Source of the DNA: Pomphorhynchus laevis
Taxonomy: Eukaryota > Acanthocephala > Palaeacanthocephala > Echinorhynchida > Pomphorhynchidae
Direction: 5' to 3'
DNA: 64,000 nucleotides
Assembly: GCA_012934845.2 (NCBI GenBank)
Contig: WNNJ02003809.1
Coordinates: 62,001 to 126,000, forward strand
Within the stretch, counting starts at the first letter, position 1. The number at the start of each line of letters is the position of its first letter. A program made the position numbers and the translations under genes. The notes under the pieces were generated by a model. The model did not search any database. It was given only the letters and a program-made list of their open reading frames with translations, and was not told where the DNA came from. Below are positions 35,401-42,731 of the stretch, piece after piece.

Positions 35401-38400
35401 TTAAAGTTAATGGATTCAGCAACCGTTATTGGGGATGGAGTGGCGAAGACGACGATTTAACAACCGAGCTACAAAATACTTCAAAACAATCACTCGGTTA
35501 TAGTTGCTATGTTTTATTAGAACATAGCAACTCGTAGAAATAGGTGAAGTAGAAATAAACTTGTTTATCGTTATACGAACAAAATTTGAAATAAATACAC
35601 TGTATAACCTATGATTTCAAATTAATACTTCAATCAAAACCAATAAATTTTCCTGTAAAGCCTTTAGAATGTCATAAATTTTATATGAAATTCTGCCTTG
35701 TCCCCTTCTATCATGTGATTTTATCTGCAAAAACGTTTATAAATAAAATATATTAAGACATATTTGAGTTTATGTTTATAAGTCTTAAATTTTGGCAATT
35801 CTCATCCAAATATTTTTGAACTTTTGAATTATATAAAATTGTATTTCATTTAAAACATATATAAACCCAATCTAAATTTACAGTTTTAAGTTTGTTTCGT
35901 TTCCACCAGAGAGGAAACTTATCTATAATCGTATCTAATGAGCTTGAACTGATTTTAAAATTAATCTGTTTTGTGTTGTGCTTTTGATTGGCTTTTGAAA
36001 CTTAAAAATTCTTTTTATTGTTTGTTGCCAGAATATAATGAGTCATAAAGGAAGTGTTACATCAAGAAAGAATCAGCGTAGTTTCGCTAGTAGCGTGTGC
36101 AAGTCCAGGAGCAAGTACGCGGATAGTGTAATCAGCTTAACGAATAAATCAAAAATGCAGTTTGTAAGTTTTATCTTAATTTCGTTAAGCCGTTACTATT
36201 TTGTTGAATTTCATCTTGAAACTGTATGCAGATACTGAATCTAAAAATCATTCATTCTGAAATCATGTATTTCGCTCAAGTATAATTATCACAAAAATGT
36301 TGCCCAATGTTTGCTTAGTCTAGAAGTTATTTAAACTGAATAAATCGTTCAATACGAGTATTAATTAAACTTAAGACTAAATTGATCATCCTTTAATTTT
36401 TGTTTTATTGAGGGTATTTTTGAACTTTTTGCATCAATGCTATGTAATGTATTTTTATGATCTAACCTATAGGTCTTCCATTCGAACTAATACAAACAAC
36501 TAGCAAATAAAAAAATTATTTCGAAAAAGCTATCACCAGTCAGATTTTCTACTTAAATCTGACTGATTTTATACTCGATTATTCTACCTTAAATGTCTAC
36601 TTGAGTTTTTGTATTTTTTAATATTTGATTGTTTACTAACCAAATTACTTTTGTTTCTACTCAATTGATCTTTAATCAATTTTAGACTCCTCTACAGAGC
36701 AATTCTCGTCGAATCCATCACATAATTTTATCTAAAAGCAGGGTAAGCTTTGAATTTAACTTTACAATACGTTAGTCATGTATCTACTGCTTTGACCACT
36801 GCCTTTTCAGGGCCGGCTATTAATTGTATCTTGAATATTTATTTAACTTTGAGTAACATCCAAATTCAGGAAGCGAAAATCATAATTTAGTTAAGAAAGT
36901 TTTTTTTTGTAAATTCAATAATTTAGTTTTTAAAATCATTTTTGCTCACATATTCATTATAATCACTACAAATTGTATATGTCATTTTAAAGAATTGCTA
37001 TTTGATAAATTTTGATAAATTTTAACTGACCATTTTACTAAATGATTACCAGTCAATAAATTTATTGTATAATGAAAGTATATATTATATATTTCTTTGC
37101 AAAAATACCTATTATATAAATATTAATAGGGAAATTTATTTTTCATCTAATGCTATACATTTTATGCTTAGACAGAATTCATATTTCTGCTCGATTTCAG
37201 TTATAGTCATTTTCTTATAGGCTTTTAATCGCGATAATTGATATTTTTATAATTTTTCAGTTATAACGTTGGAATAATTTCTATTGCAAATATTAAAGTT
37301 ATTGTGAGCATATTTATTTTATTTTTCTTTGTTTTAAATTATAAATAATTGTTTGGATAATATATTCAAGATTTATTTAATTCAAAAAATAAAATAATTC
37401 TTAGCACATTTGATTAATGACTTAGTTTAAGTTACCTGTCAAAAAATTAACAAATTTTCTGTTAATAAAAACAAAATATTTTTTAAAATTGTATTTCGTA
37501 GAAATTCTTATATATTCGATTCATTTCGTAGAACTGCCTATATATTCGATTCATTTCGTATAACTGCTTATATATTCGACTCATTTCGTAGAAATACCTT
37601 TATGTTCGGTACATTTCGTAGAAATGCTTATATATTCTATTCATTAGTAGAAATGTTTATATATTCGATACATTTCGTAGAACTGCTTATATATTCGAAA
37701 ATTATAGTATAAAATATCAGTTTAGATGTAGTTCATATTAGTTCAGACGTAGATGCATATTAGTTTATATAGGTTTTACTTTAAAGCATCACATTAAATT
37801 TTCTCGTTAGAAAAAGTTTATGTTAACTCATTAACTTCTCGCGTCATTACATTAAAAAATATCGTCAGAAAGTGCAAACCGATTAACTTTTTAATGAAAC
37901 GCTGTTGAATTTGCAGTAAACGTTCAGATGTAGCCTCAGACTGTAATTTATAAATTTATAAAGATAGCTTTGCAATTGTTTAATCATTATTTATTTTTGA
38001 ATGTTTCTGTGAGCCCTATTTAATAAAGCCTTTTTAGAAACGAGCATCTGGTATTCTAAACAGAGCAAAATCACAAAGTTTATCAGTAAGTTTTCTAACA
38101 AGCATCGATGGCTAACCATTTTAATTATAATCACCAGTGATTAACTGTTTAGTTTTTAAAATTTTAATATTAACGCTTAGAAACAGTAAAATATTTCCTA
38201 CTTTTCGCATCAATTGAATGTTAATAACAAAATAGCACGTTTAAAGATGCAAATAAGAAATACCATTTCACAAATAGTCTCAATCTTTATAATCTAAATA
38301 TTTATTGATCAATCTCGAAGATGGGCAAATCTAAATCTATTTAAAACTGCAAAATGCGCTAGAAGTTTGACGCCCCAGTGTTTAAGGTGTATTGCTACCT

Positions 38401-40520
38401 TTTATTACCCCATTTAAGCCTCTCGGCACAGGGCAAAATAAATAAATCAAAATCAAAGTACAAAGGTTGAGCTATATCCACTGAGAAATCAGGACATGAT
38501 GTCTGCCTTACACGGGTGTGTAGAAACTGTATATAAACATTAACGAAATTACAAAATTACAAAAGCCCTGAGATCAATCTATCTCAACAGCATAGATGAC
38601 AAAAACGAGCAGTTGAAAACGTAGCAACTCAGAGCACTGTTGAGAGCAATATCAACAAAAGCAATTCGCGCAGCGTGAATGAAAATTAAGCCGAATTGAG
38701 CAAAATTTACTGTGGTATCCGTCTAATGACAAACGCCAAATAAGCGGCCGCTTACTATAATTAGGGTTCCTCGATGCCGATTGCGTGTAAGCGGGGGAAA
38801 TGTATATATCGGGATCTAATTTTGCAACCTTGTAATTGAAGAGATGTAGGCTCGTTAAGTAGTTATCAGTTTCGTCTAGTTTGAACATCCTTTGTAATTT
38901 TATTAAAGTAAGAAAACTCTGTTTATAACAGCAACGGCAAAGACTTAGGAGAAACACCAACAATTCACTTCAGAAAACGCCAGAAACACTTATCAATCAT
39001 TTGAAAGTCAGTCGCTGGTTAATCCGACCAGAAATATCGAAGGCCTTAACTCAATATTGGAAAAAGCATTACGTCAAAGTACCTAATCGTTCCACCATAC
39101 GAAAGCGAACCAAGCCTGGAAGCTGCGTAAGCTAAAGTTATCACTTTCGATTTTTCGTTTCAGCAGGTGAGCTCTAAAGGACCATCGTGAATTAGGCAAC
39201 AAACCGAGATATAGCAAAAAATCGACAACAGATTTTGATTTATACTAAAATATACATTTTTATGATCTATTTATATATATGTATATTTTTATACTATTAT
39301 GAGTATTGAATATTTGTATATTTTTAATTTTGTAATTCCCCAAGCTGAACAGCGCGGTGGGTATAATAAAATTCTCTGCATTATGAATATTATTATATCA
39401 TTAATAATTAATAAAAAATTAATTAACTAATTAAAATTATTTAATTTTGATTAAAAACTATATTAATTTAAATATATAATATTTAATTTTATTAAAAAAT
39501 ACAATTTTTATTTATCAAATCACGTGATGTCAAAATTGCGTCGGGCAACGCGACTAATGCGTAAACAGCGAATTGTATGTATTCGAAATGGTACAATAGT
39601 CGGATAAATCATCAATTCACTTAATGTATAACATTATCTAATTATGGCATTTAACATACAGCAAATCCCGTGATGTCAAAATACGGAACTACCCTTAATC
39701 TAAATCATCAGAGGGAATTTAGCATAAGCTATATGCATGGTAGTGCGTATTGCGGTTTAACCATGCATCAGGCACTAAATTCCTTTTAACAGAAATGATG
39801 TTTTACAGGGACACTTAAAATATATAAAATATAATTTGTTGTTACACCTGCCCTGGTACACACAATGGTGTACTCGTAAATAAATCACTATGTTTTCCTC
39901 GTGAGGAGGCATAAACCCAAGGAAGCATTCTATATATCCTCATCAGACCAAGAAATAGAACCAAATTATACTCCATTGTTGACATTTGTCGTCACACATA
40001 GGATGACTGGGCATAAGTAGCGACTTTGTATATTGCGAATTTTTGATATAAATATATAAAATCTTATATCTTAGTTTTTATCTTATATAATTATTTATTA
40101 TTTATTTTATTTAAAAGACGATTCTTGGTTTAAATAAGTTTATACTTACATTATAGATAAAGCACAAACGTTCAATATCATTACAAAACCTATAGAACCT
40201 ATACAATCTAAGGCAACCTAAGCATCGGAATAAGTATCACAAGATAACCTCAAAACAACCCCAGGTTCACAAAATAACATTAGCATTACTAAACAACTTC
40301 ACTAAAATTGCTGTTGTACAGGGACACTTTAAAGTGTATTTCCTTTTTGTATTAAAAAGGAAATTAATTTCCTTTTTTATAAATTTCCTTTTTAACTATT
40401 TCTTTCACTTCAAAGTATTATTATTATTTTGTTTAGACTAATAAAAAACAGAGGCGAAAAGGTATTTATACCATTTCAGAAGAAGATATCCATTCTCCAA
40501 TAACATCTACACCGATGTAA
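17311..40520 (+). CDS. PRC1: PRC1/Ase1/MAP65 orthologue, gene span (13 coding exons, N-terminus missing)
   Basis: The protein bundles antiparallel microtubules in the anaphase midzone and recruits kinesin-4. Thirteen exons, each bounded by AG/GT and phase-compatible, give about 550 residues that follow human PRC1 (620 aa) collinearly. They cover the rod (exons 17311-20048), the microtubule-binding spectrin-like domain (exons 21009-34117, with the family hallmark DP-x-RF at 30557-30571) and a basic, Ser/Arg-rich tail ending at the TAA 40518-40520. The first 50-70 residues (dimerisation) are not located. Introns range from 48 bp to 8 kb and hold LINEs, Penelope-like copies, minisatellites and a retrocopied fragment. 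The exon at 19191-19357 contains a one-base frameshift. No convincing polyadenylation signal was singled out downstream. Confidence 0.93.
17443..18902 (+). other. PRC1 intron; GC-richer unclassified patch at 17640-17950
   Basis: AT-rich intron. The patch 17640-17950 has clearly higher GC than its surroundings. On the minus strand it reads a short open stretch with ELRRGKSQAWLKRKGDG, which looks repeat-derived but matches no family I can name. An open frame at 18191-18412 is AT-biased and probably chance. Confidence 0.35.
18903..19136 (+). CDS. PRC1: PRC1 exon (rod)
   Basis: Seventy-eight codons, phase 0 at both ends, acceptor TTCTTTTCAG and donor GTAAAG. LRDLEAKLCTELDSPICF aligns with human LQEQDQELCEILCMPHYDI, and SQSQLDQIRNHIVQLESLK with VPSLEELNQFRQHVTTLRETK. 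One of the best-matching exons in the gene. Confidence 0.93.
19191..19357 (+). CDS. PRC1: PRC1 exon with one-base frameshift
   Basis: It starts after AAATAG at 19190 and ends before GTAAAT. The first part (QTRQCTYQNLRKAIIEICEM) aligns with human SRREEFVSIKRQIILCMEAL. The second part (REFHLTGTNLDRLDVMYKT) aligns with FCLSLENIATLQKLLRQ, but one frame over. The shift falls at GAAGAAATCC (about 19254-19262), where one more A would restore the frame. The intron before it is only 54 bp. A base-calling error at an A run is the simplest explanation; a real mutation cannot be excluded. Confidence 0.85.
19757..19815 (+). repeat. Dispersed 60-bp repeat, copy 1
   Basis: TAGCGATCACTTCATT...CTAAGTTGTCCAATCATTTCTATCAGTGATACTTCAA (abridged) recurs at 21572-21631 with few changes, in the same orientation. 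Both copies are in PRC1 introns, and the second sits directly before an RLE LINE. The origin is unknown; it may be an end fragment of a mobile element. Confidence 0.8.
19899..20048 (+). CDS. PRC1: PRC1 exon (rod, before the spectrin domain)
   Basis: Fifty codons, phase 0 at both ends, acceptor TTATTTTAG and donor GTATTT. RRLDENKQTVLDLADSLKTL and WKRLDTP align with human QLEMQKSQNEAVCEGLRTQI and LWDRLQIP. The exon continues to a GGKPSTIHK segment matching SGSKAKVRK. Confidence 0.92.
20049..21008 (+). other. PRC1 intron without recognised features
   Basis: AT-rich intron of 960 bp. The middle (20180-20580) is somewhat GC-richer with no coding pattern recognised on either strand. Confidence 0.5.
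21009..21156 (+). CDS. PRC1: PRC1 exon (start of spectrin-like domain)
   Basis: 49 codons plus 1 nt (phase 1 end), acceptor GCACGAAAG and donor GTAAGT. LKAEKIEQLITNTRKQIREY and WTMCCLSEFEKNQFQAF align with human LKMQNMKKVIEAIRVELVQY and WDQCFYSQEQRQAF. The split serine codon is completed by the exon at 29148. A decayed copy of the start of this exon lies at 29485-29545. Confidence 0.92.
21572..21631 (+). repeat. Dispersed 60-bp repeat, copy 2
   Basis: Second copy of the repeat at 19757-19815. It ends at CAGTGATACTTCAA, immediately followed by three short repeats of CGAAACTAACAAATG-like sequence that lead into the LINE starting near 21690. Confidence 0.8.
23865..26410 (-). mobile_element. Penelope-like element inserted in the RLE LINE
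   Basis: Nearly full-length minus-strand copy. The end module (23865-23975) is on its 3' side. RT coding occupies 23963-25400 (LHKN, YDFGTLYTNLDL, GGNSSPIIADLF, YIDDICVF), and the N-terminal region extends to 26390 (ECNCK...H.CTHN, LPPLGRKICNYN, and a basic start PVKRKPRSHGDKRNRKNR). It is broken at a handful of points. It extends further at the 5' side than any other copy here and so defines the N-terminal half of the family. AATCAAA occurs on both flanks as a possible short duplication. Confidence 0.8.
26044..26330. repeat. Tandem duplication of about 143 bp in the Penelope-like 5' region
   Basis: A segment starting TCTTAAAAGTTGTTTTAA and ending near AATATAGTTGT occurs twice head to tail, at about 26044-26186 and 26187-26330, with one or two differences. 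It lies at the start of the coding region of the copy at 23865-26410. Confidence 0.85.
27394..28490 (+). other. Coding-like, GC-richer segment of unknown nature
   Basis: Follows the RLE LINE and keeps its higher GC, unlike the AT-rich intron after 28490. Open stretches at 27499-27726, 27753-28103 and 28143-28340 are not recognised. The second contains VRRIMLAMVRNHPGTMNDLV and LNCRFLDEALGIKCILRQLE. A donor-like site (CCTGTAAGAC, near 28318) is followed by an acceptor-like site (AAATATAG at 28400) and an open stretch with EHLLAVEQAVCDGDDEGLP. It could be LINE 3' sequence, a captured host fragment or part of another gene; I cannot decide. No function is proposed. Confidence 0.4.
28640..28930 (-). 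repeat. Structured repeat family copy, with GAAAC and CTGGTGA boxes
   Basis: On the minus strand this copy carries GGGTC-GAAAC (28816-28825) and CTGGTGA-GACTC (28779-28790), followed further on by GAGGATAATATCA. The same order of blocks occurs on the plus strand at 33445-33560. The two copies are clearly related although diverged. Family unknown. Confidence 0.6.
29148..29284 (+). CDS. PRC1: PRC1 exon (spectrin-like domain core)
   Basis: Starts with 2 nt completing a serine codon, then 45 codons; acceptor CGATTTATTTTAG and donor GTAATT. LHECEIKRLQDMYKKYKIMF and EGVNKWKTQWDEYLAFL align with human LHDAEIVRLKNYYEVHKELF and EGVQKWEETWRLFLEFE. This is part of the microtubule-binding face of the family. 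The upstream intron is about 8 kb and holds the LINE/Penelope nest. Confidence 0.95.
29485..29545 (+). pseudogene. Decayed duplicate of the 21009 PRC1 exon
   Basis: GCATAAAG followed by CTTGAACTCGAAATAG... TCTAAAAGCC parallels the acceptor and first 45 bases of the exon at 21009 (GCACGAAAG, CTTGAACTGGAAAAG, TCTTAAAGCC). The translation LELEIECRVNLKAS resembles LELEKKRCDDLKAE and then hits a stop. It lies downstream of the next exon, so it is a relic of an internal duplication in the gene, not a used exon. Confidence 0.65.
29546..30544 (+). other. PRC1 intron, AT-rich, no feature recognised
   Basis: AT-rich sequence with long T and A runs. No open frame, hairpin or repeat family was identified in it. 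Confidence 0.5.
30545..30640 (+). CDS. PRC1: PRC1 exon (DP-x-RF motif)
   Basis: Thirty-two codons, phase 0 at both ends, with an excellent polypyrimidine tract and TTTTTTTGCAG acceptor. CKDPKRFHQRGFSSIKEERL aligns with human ASDPNRFTNRGGNLLKEEKQ. This is the most conserved stretch of the Ase1/PRC1/MAP65 family. Confidence 0.95.
30708..30785 (+). repeat. 78-bp repeat, copy 1 (identical copy at 31602-31679)
   Basis: Identical to 31602-31679 by eye. It contains the Penelope-like tail box AACTGAGTCTACGTATT and a small hairpin CATGCTTTTT/AAAAAGCATG. Exact identity over 78 bp in diverged intron sequence suggests recent insertion or conversion. Confidence 0.85.
30940..31175 (-). mobile_element. Penelope-like end module remnant
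   Basis: Runs from an AGCTAACTGAGCCTAC box to GATGTATCAGAATAAGGATTAG and TTATCAGGTTATC, the same order as the tail and end module at 60425-60700. The element is broken beyond this point. No coding sequence remains. Confidence 0.6.
31194..31432 (+). repeat. Tandem duplication, 2 x about 120 bp
   Basis: ATTCGATCGAAC...TGTATACACGGCTTTGTC...TTGAATACCTTGCATC (abridged) occurs at 31194-31312 and again at 31313-31432 with small indels. AATACCTTGCATCTT also recurs once more near 31906-31920. Confidence 0.9.
31602..31905 (-). mobile_element. Penelope-like end module remnant (with 78-bp repeat copy 2)
   Basis: Starts with the 78-bp repeat (31602-31679). It has a second CTGAGTCTAG box near 31715 and ends with GACGATGTATCAG and GAGGTTATCAGAAGGAACTGC near 31845-31885. 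Non-coding, broken, and nested with the remnant just upstream. Confidence 0.6.
32214..32440. mobile_element. MITE-like element with long inverted repeats
   Basis: Arms 32221-32262 and 32391-32432 are imperfect reverse complements (TTTAAGCCAGACGCGAAAG against TTTAAGCCATACGCGAAAG, then ACGACGATAAC in both). Weaker pairing reaches 32214 and 32440. Inner segments are also complementary (TGCTGGATGCAGAG against CTCATTTGCATCTTGCA). It is GC-richer than the intron around it. No transposase is encoded. Confidence 0.75.
32441..33170 (+). other. PRC1 intron with short imperfect repeats
   Basis: Near 32880-32990 a GGTAACGATG...ACTATGTTCAGTTA-type segment occurs two to three times imperfectly. Otherwise no gene or known element is visible. 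Confidence 0.5.
33171..33721 (+). repeat. Repeat-unique-repeat unit with hammerhead-like boxes
   Basis: Two direct repeats of about 190 bp (33171-33360 and 33531-33721) flank a 170-bp centre. Each repeat holds AACAACCACACGAGGATAAT, then GACAGCTTACGGTTTACTG, and ends in a GGTGTG...ACACC stem-loop. The centre has a TATATAAG box (33387-33394). It also has GGACC-GAAAC (33446-33455) and CTGATGA-GGTCC (33481-33492), whose flanks are complementary. The GAAAC/CTGATGA segment and the following GAGGATAATATCA block match the minus-strand copy at 28640-28930. The class of element is unknown. Confidence 0.75.
33971..34117 (+). CDS. PRC1: PRC1 exon (end of spectrin-like domain)
   Basis: Forty-nine codons, phase 0 at both ends, acceptor CATTGTTTAG and donor GTAGTT. 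EKYEQEHGHAFLIYGKKFSD aligns with human IELWEQEHSKAFMVNGQKFM. MLKMKQQAESKSK matches the basic end of the domain. Confidence 0.94.
34166..34279 (+). CDS. PRC1: PRC1 exon (start of basic tail)
   Basis: Thirty-eight codons, acceptor TTTATTGAAG and donor GTTAGA. The intron before it is only 48 bp. The start at 34166 keeps the phase; the alternative AG at 34172 leads to an early stop. The peptide is Ser/Arg/Lys-rich (SDRISSRTRNLSRSR), like the disordered PRC1 tail. Confidence 0.8.
34280..34934 (+). other. PRC1 intron, no feature recognised
   Basis: AT-rich intron. A GC-richer patch at 34410-34530 shows no coding or repeat pattern that I can name. Confidence 0.5.
34935..35513 (+). pseudogene. Intronless beta-1,4-galactosyltransferase fragment with flanking direct repeats
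   Basis: Host-type B4GALT catalytic-domain sequence without introns: GGRWYYNDRIPVHDSIAVIV (34990-35060), FNRGILFNIG (near 35180-35212), DVDMIPDLYE with the DVD metal-binding motif (near 35249-35275), YFGVIVASTKDQFVKVNGFS, and WGWSGEDDDL (near 35430-35460). Two frame changes, near 35075-35110 and 35220-35240, split it. A 17-bp direct repeat, GTTATAGTTGCTATGTT, lies at 34935-34951 and 35497-35513, as expected for LINE-mediated retrocopying. There is no poly(A) tail. The source gene is not in the window, and which B4GALT paralogue is not decided. Confidence 0.85.
35514..36031 (+). other. PRC1 intron, no feature recognised
   Basis: AT-rich intron between the galactosyltransferase fragment and the next exon. 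Nothing was identified in it. Confidence 0.5.
36032..36163 (+). CDS. PRC1: PRC1 exon (tail)
   Basis: Forty-four codons, phase 0 at both ends, acceptor GTTTGTTGCCAG and donor GTAAGT. The low-complexity basic peptide (GSVTSRKNQRSFASSVCKSR) has no close alignment to vertebrate tails, as expected for this fast-evolving region. Assignment rests on splice sites, phase and position. Confidence 0.75.
36686..36742 (+). CDS. PRC1: PRC1 exon (tail, 19 codons)
   Basis: Short exon between ATTTTAG and GTAAGC, phase 0 at both ends, reading TPLQSNSRRIHHIILSKSR. The start resembles the TP-L-x-S-N-S-R-R phosphosite-like motifs of PRC1 tails. Assigned by splice sites and continuity. Confidence 0.7.
36743..38037 (+). 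other. PRC1 intron with minisatellite
   Basis: AT-rich intron of 1.3 kb. Its one clear feature is the minisatellite at 37492-37705, described separately. Confidence 0.5.
37492..37705. repeat. Minisatellite, about 7 units of 30-31 bp
   Basis: Degenerate tandem copies of ATTTCGTAGAACTGCTTATA followed by TATTCGATTC. Units differ by several substitutions and small indels, so the array is older than the 17-bp array at 5.2 kb. Confidence 0.9.
38038..38085 (+). CDS. PRC1: PRC1 exon (tail, 16 codons)
   Basis: Small exon after CCTTTTTAG and before GTAAGT, phase 0 at both ends, reading KRASGILNRAKSQSLS. Basic and serine-rich like its neighbours. Assigned by splice signals and phase. Confidence 0.7.
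38330..38455 (+). mobile_element. Possible LINE 3' end
   Basis: GC-richer patch ending CTCTCGGCACAGGGCAAAAT and then AAATAAATC repeats, resembling the 3' UTR and tail of a non-LTR element. No coding sequence is recognisable. Adjacent to the inverted LINE copy that follows. Confidence 0.4.
38480..39390. mobile_element. Second copy of the 10.2-kb LINE family, coding part inverted relative to its 3' end
   Basis: On the minus strand from about 39250 to 38580 the frame follows the LINE at 10181-11188: YLG box, SRWSFRAHLL, YFDVMLFPILSYG-like, a FQMIDKCFWRF-like stretch, then LDPDIYISPAYTQSASRNP and KRPLIWRLSLDGYHSKFCSI. Directly to the right, 39330-39385 on the plus strand resembles that LINE's 3' end (CAGCGCGGTGGGTATAATAA, TCTGCATTAT). 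Inverted 5' part plus direct 3' end suggests twin priming again. Frames are broken. Confidence 0.6.
39391..40436 (+). other. PRC1 last intron (right part) with a direct repeat and a hairpin
   Basis: A 25-bp imperfect direct repeat, CAAATCACGTGATGTCAAAA, lies at 39516-39540 and 39662-39686. A two-tier hairpin (39714-39722 with 39775-39783, and 39734-39741 with 39760-39767) follows. This may be a small unclassified mobile element. The rest is AT-rich without recognised features. Confidence 0.55.
40437..40520 (+). CDS. PRC1: PRC1 terminal exon
   Basis: Twenty-seven codons plus stop TAA (40518-40520), acceptor TTTTGTTTAG. Starts with a basic TNKKQRRK cluster that could act as a nuclear localisation signal. 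Ends ...ISEEDIHSPITSTPM, with an SP site fitting the cell-cycle-phosphorylated PRC1 tail (inference). Confidence 0.75.
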   Translation, partial: TNKKQRRKGIYTISEEDIHSPITSTPM

Positions 40521-40917
40521 TCACTAATTTTACTGTATAAACATAACCTTCTGATAATTCAAAAGAGAATAATTTTTGTTTCCTATAGACAACTACTAGG
40601 CAGTTTCAAAGTTTCATAAACATTATAGTTTAATGTTTTGTATAATTCCCTATGGTACTAACTTTTTCAACACTGTTGTATATAATGTGTAGATTGAATG
40701 TGCTAAAATCTATTAATAAGAAACTACAATTACCTTTCTTTTGATTCTTATATTTTTGGTTTCCATAAAAATTACATTTTTTTGTGTTTTATATTTATTA
40801 TCACAAAAACCTTTTAAACAAAATATTCTGTTCATAAAAATTAAATGAAAATATTCTAGAAAAAAATCAAAAACCATTTTAATGTAATGCTGTAAGACTA
40901 AAACATAAAAATCTAGG
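40521..40917 (+). other. 3' flank of PRC1, presumably 3' UTR
   Basis: AT-rich downstream sequence. A clear AATAAA hexamer close to the stop was not singled out, so the transcript end is not placed. Confidence 0.4.
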
Positions 40918-41510
40918 TCAGTGAAACACTGAAAGCAGCAGACTTGTCTGAGTTAACTAATACCAAAATGCAACTTGCTGCTCTTGGCTTATATCTGGAT
41001 AAAGTAACTTGAATTAAAACCTACATATGTCTAGTTTAAGAATCGAAATGGTCATTAAATAAAGGTAGTTTATCGGATTGCAAACTTCTCTAACCTTTAC
41101 TGATTTAATTTAAAGTTATAAATCATTTCGAATAAATTGATGAAACCTTAAAATTAAGTCAAATACTGAAGCAACAAACATGTCGGAGTTAACCAATATC
41201 GAAATGCAACTTACTGCTTTTGGCTTGTATATGGATTTAAGAAAGTATAGGATATGAAATTTTTATTAAAATTGCGTATGACTAGTTTAATAATCGAAAT
41301 AATCACTAAATAAAAATAGTTTACCTTATTGCATCCTTCCCATGTCCTTACTGATTTAATTTAACGTCATAAATCATTTCGAATAAATTAATAAAACGTT
41401 AAAATTAAGTAATTGAAACAATGAAAGGAGCAGACATGTCTGAGTTAACTAATACCGAAATGCAACTTGCTGCTCTTGGCTTATATCCGGATTTCAATAT
41501 TAAAACCGCG
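40918..41510 (+). repeat. Tandem repeats of about 240 bp carrying a conserved mini-ORF
   Basis: Three copies of a block reading ATGTCTGAGTTAACTAATAC and onwards (starts near 40943, 41178 and 41430, spacing 235 and 252 bp). They are separated by a shared AT-rich block with TTACTGATTTAATTTAA. The block translates as MSELTNTEMQLAALGLYPD; the second copy has MSELTNIEMQLTAFGLYMD and the first starts with TTG. Two more copies lie at 42746 and 42840. Function unknown. Confidence 0.8.
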
Positions 41511-42589
41511 CTTTTAATATTAAATTCGATATTGCAGATACTAATATTTTAACTAATAAATGATTTTTCGCTACCGAAAACAAGCTCCTAGTCCGACAGA
41601 GACCCAGTGTAGTCCACGAATGCAAGTATTCCTCGTATTTTAAGGATATTAGCTATAATTGCGTAATTCTGTATCAATATACTTAAAAACTTGATGCCCG
41701 AAAACTAAACAAAGATGAAAGATTTTACCCACTGCTTATTTGGAGTTTTAAATTGTTTTCAAAGGCACTTTAGTTCAAGGACTAAAGTTTCCAAGAACAC
41801 GCAACTAATTATTACAAGCAATAATAGCAAAGCAACCATAAACCATATGAAATAAATTATGTATTAGTAGAAATGAAGCCTCAACAAGACTTATAATACC
41901 TTCAGTACTGTCATATATCAATTAAAAATCAACTAAAAACAGTCGTAACGACTTCAAAATTATCCAATGTTATGCTGATTTAATGCAAAAATTTCTTTAC
42001 TTGAAATAAAGGATAAAAATATAAAATTCAAATAAAATTGAAGAGTCATAAATAATACTTGTACTTTAATGAGCAATATTGATTTTTAATGTATATTGAC
42101 ACAAACAAAATTCTATCCGATTTTGCAACGGAAGAATTCTGAAGAACACGTTAAAACTTTTCAGACGATGAGTACCGTTTCTACGAAATACAAACGAATT
42201 TGATTCGTTTGTATTATTGCAATGAATTATTTGTTGATCAATGCAAATTACGCATTGATCAACTGAGGAATATTTCTGGTTTCGGATGAACTCAATTTCA
42301 TGCTGCCCAAGCGATCATCACGCGCTGACTTTTATAAATGTAAAGAAAATATAAACCATTATTTGTTTCGTATAAATGAACCTGTTTTACTGAAATGTAA
42401 GAAATAATTTCTTCATTATCTCAGAAGGTGAATTCCAAATTATCATTTAAAAAATAACTATAAAGATTAGAAGAATTATAAAAGTGTAAATACTCTAAAA
42501 AAACAACAAAAATATTCAAATTTACATTTTGCTAACATATGAGAAATAATATTCATAATAAATCGTGTTGAATACACCTCAAAAATGAA
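41511..42589. other. No gene seen
   Basis: AT-rich intergenic sequence. No frame or repeat that I can support. Confidence 0.5.
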
Positions 42590-42731
42590 AGATACGTCAT
42601 TAGCATGCATTTGGCCCCGCTGCTATGTTGGATCGAGGAGTTAGGGGCCGAAAACCTGATAGCATATCAGTTCATTCTGATAACCTCTAATTCTTATTCT
42701 AATTCTTATTCTAATTCTTATTCTTATTTAT

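Noticed and set aside
37492-37705. CRISPR-like array with 30-bp periodicity
   Set aside because: Units are degenerate throughout and adjacent, with no alternation of conserved repeat and variable spacer; this is a minisatellite.
39714-39783. Hammerhead core on the minus strand (CTGATGC near the hairpin)
   Set aside because: The box is CTGATGC, not CTGATGA, and no GAAA box pairs with it.
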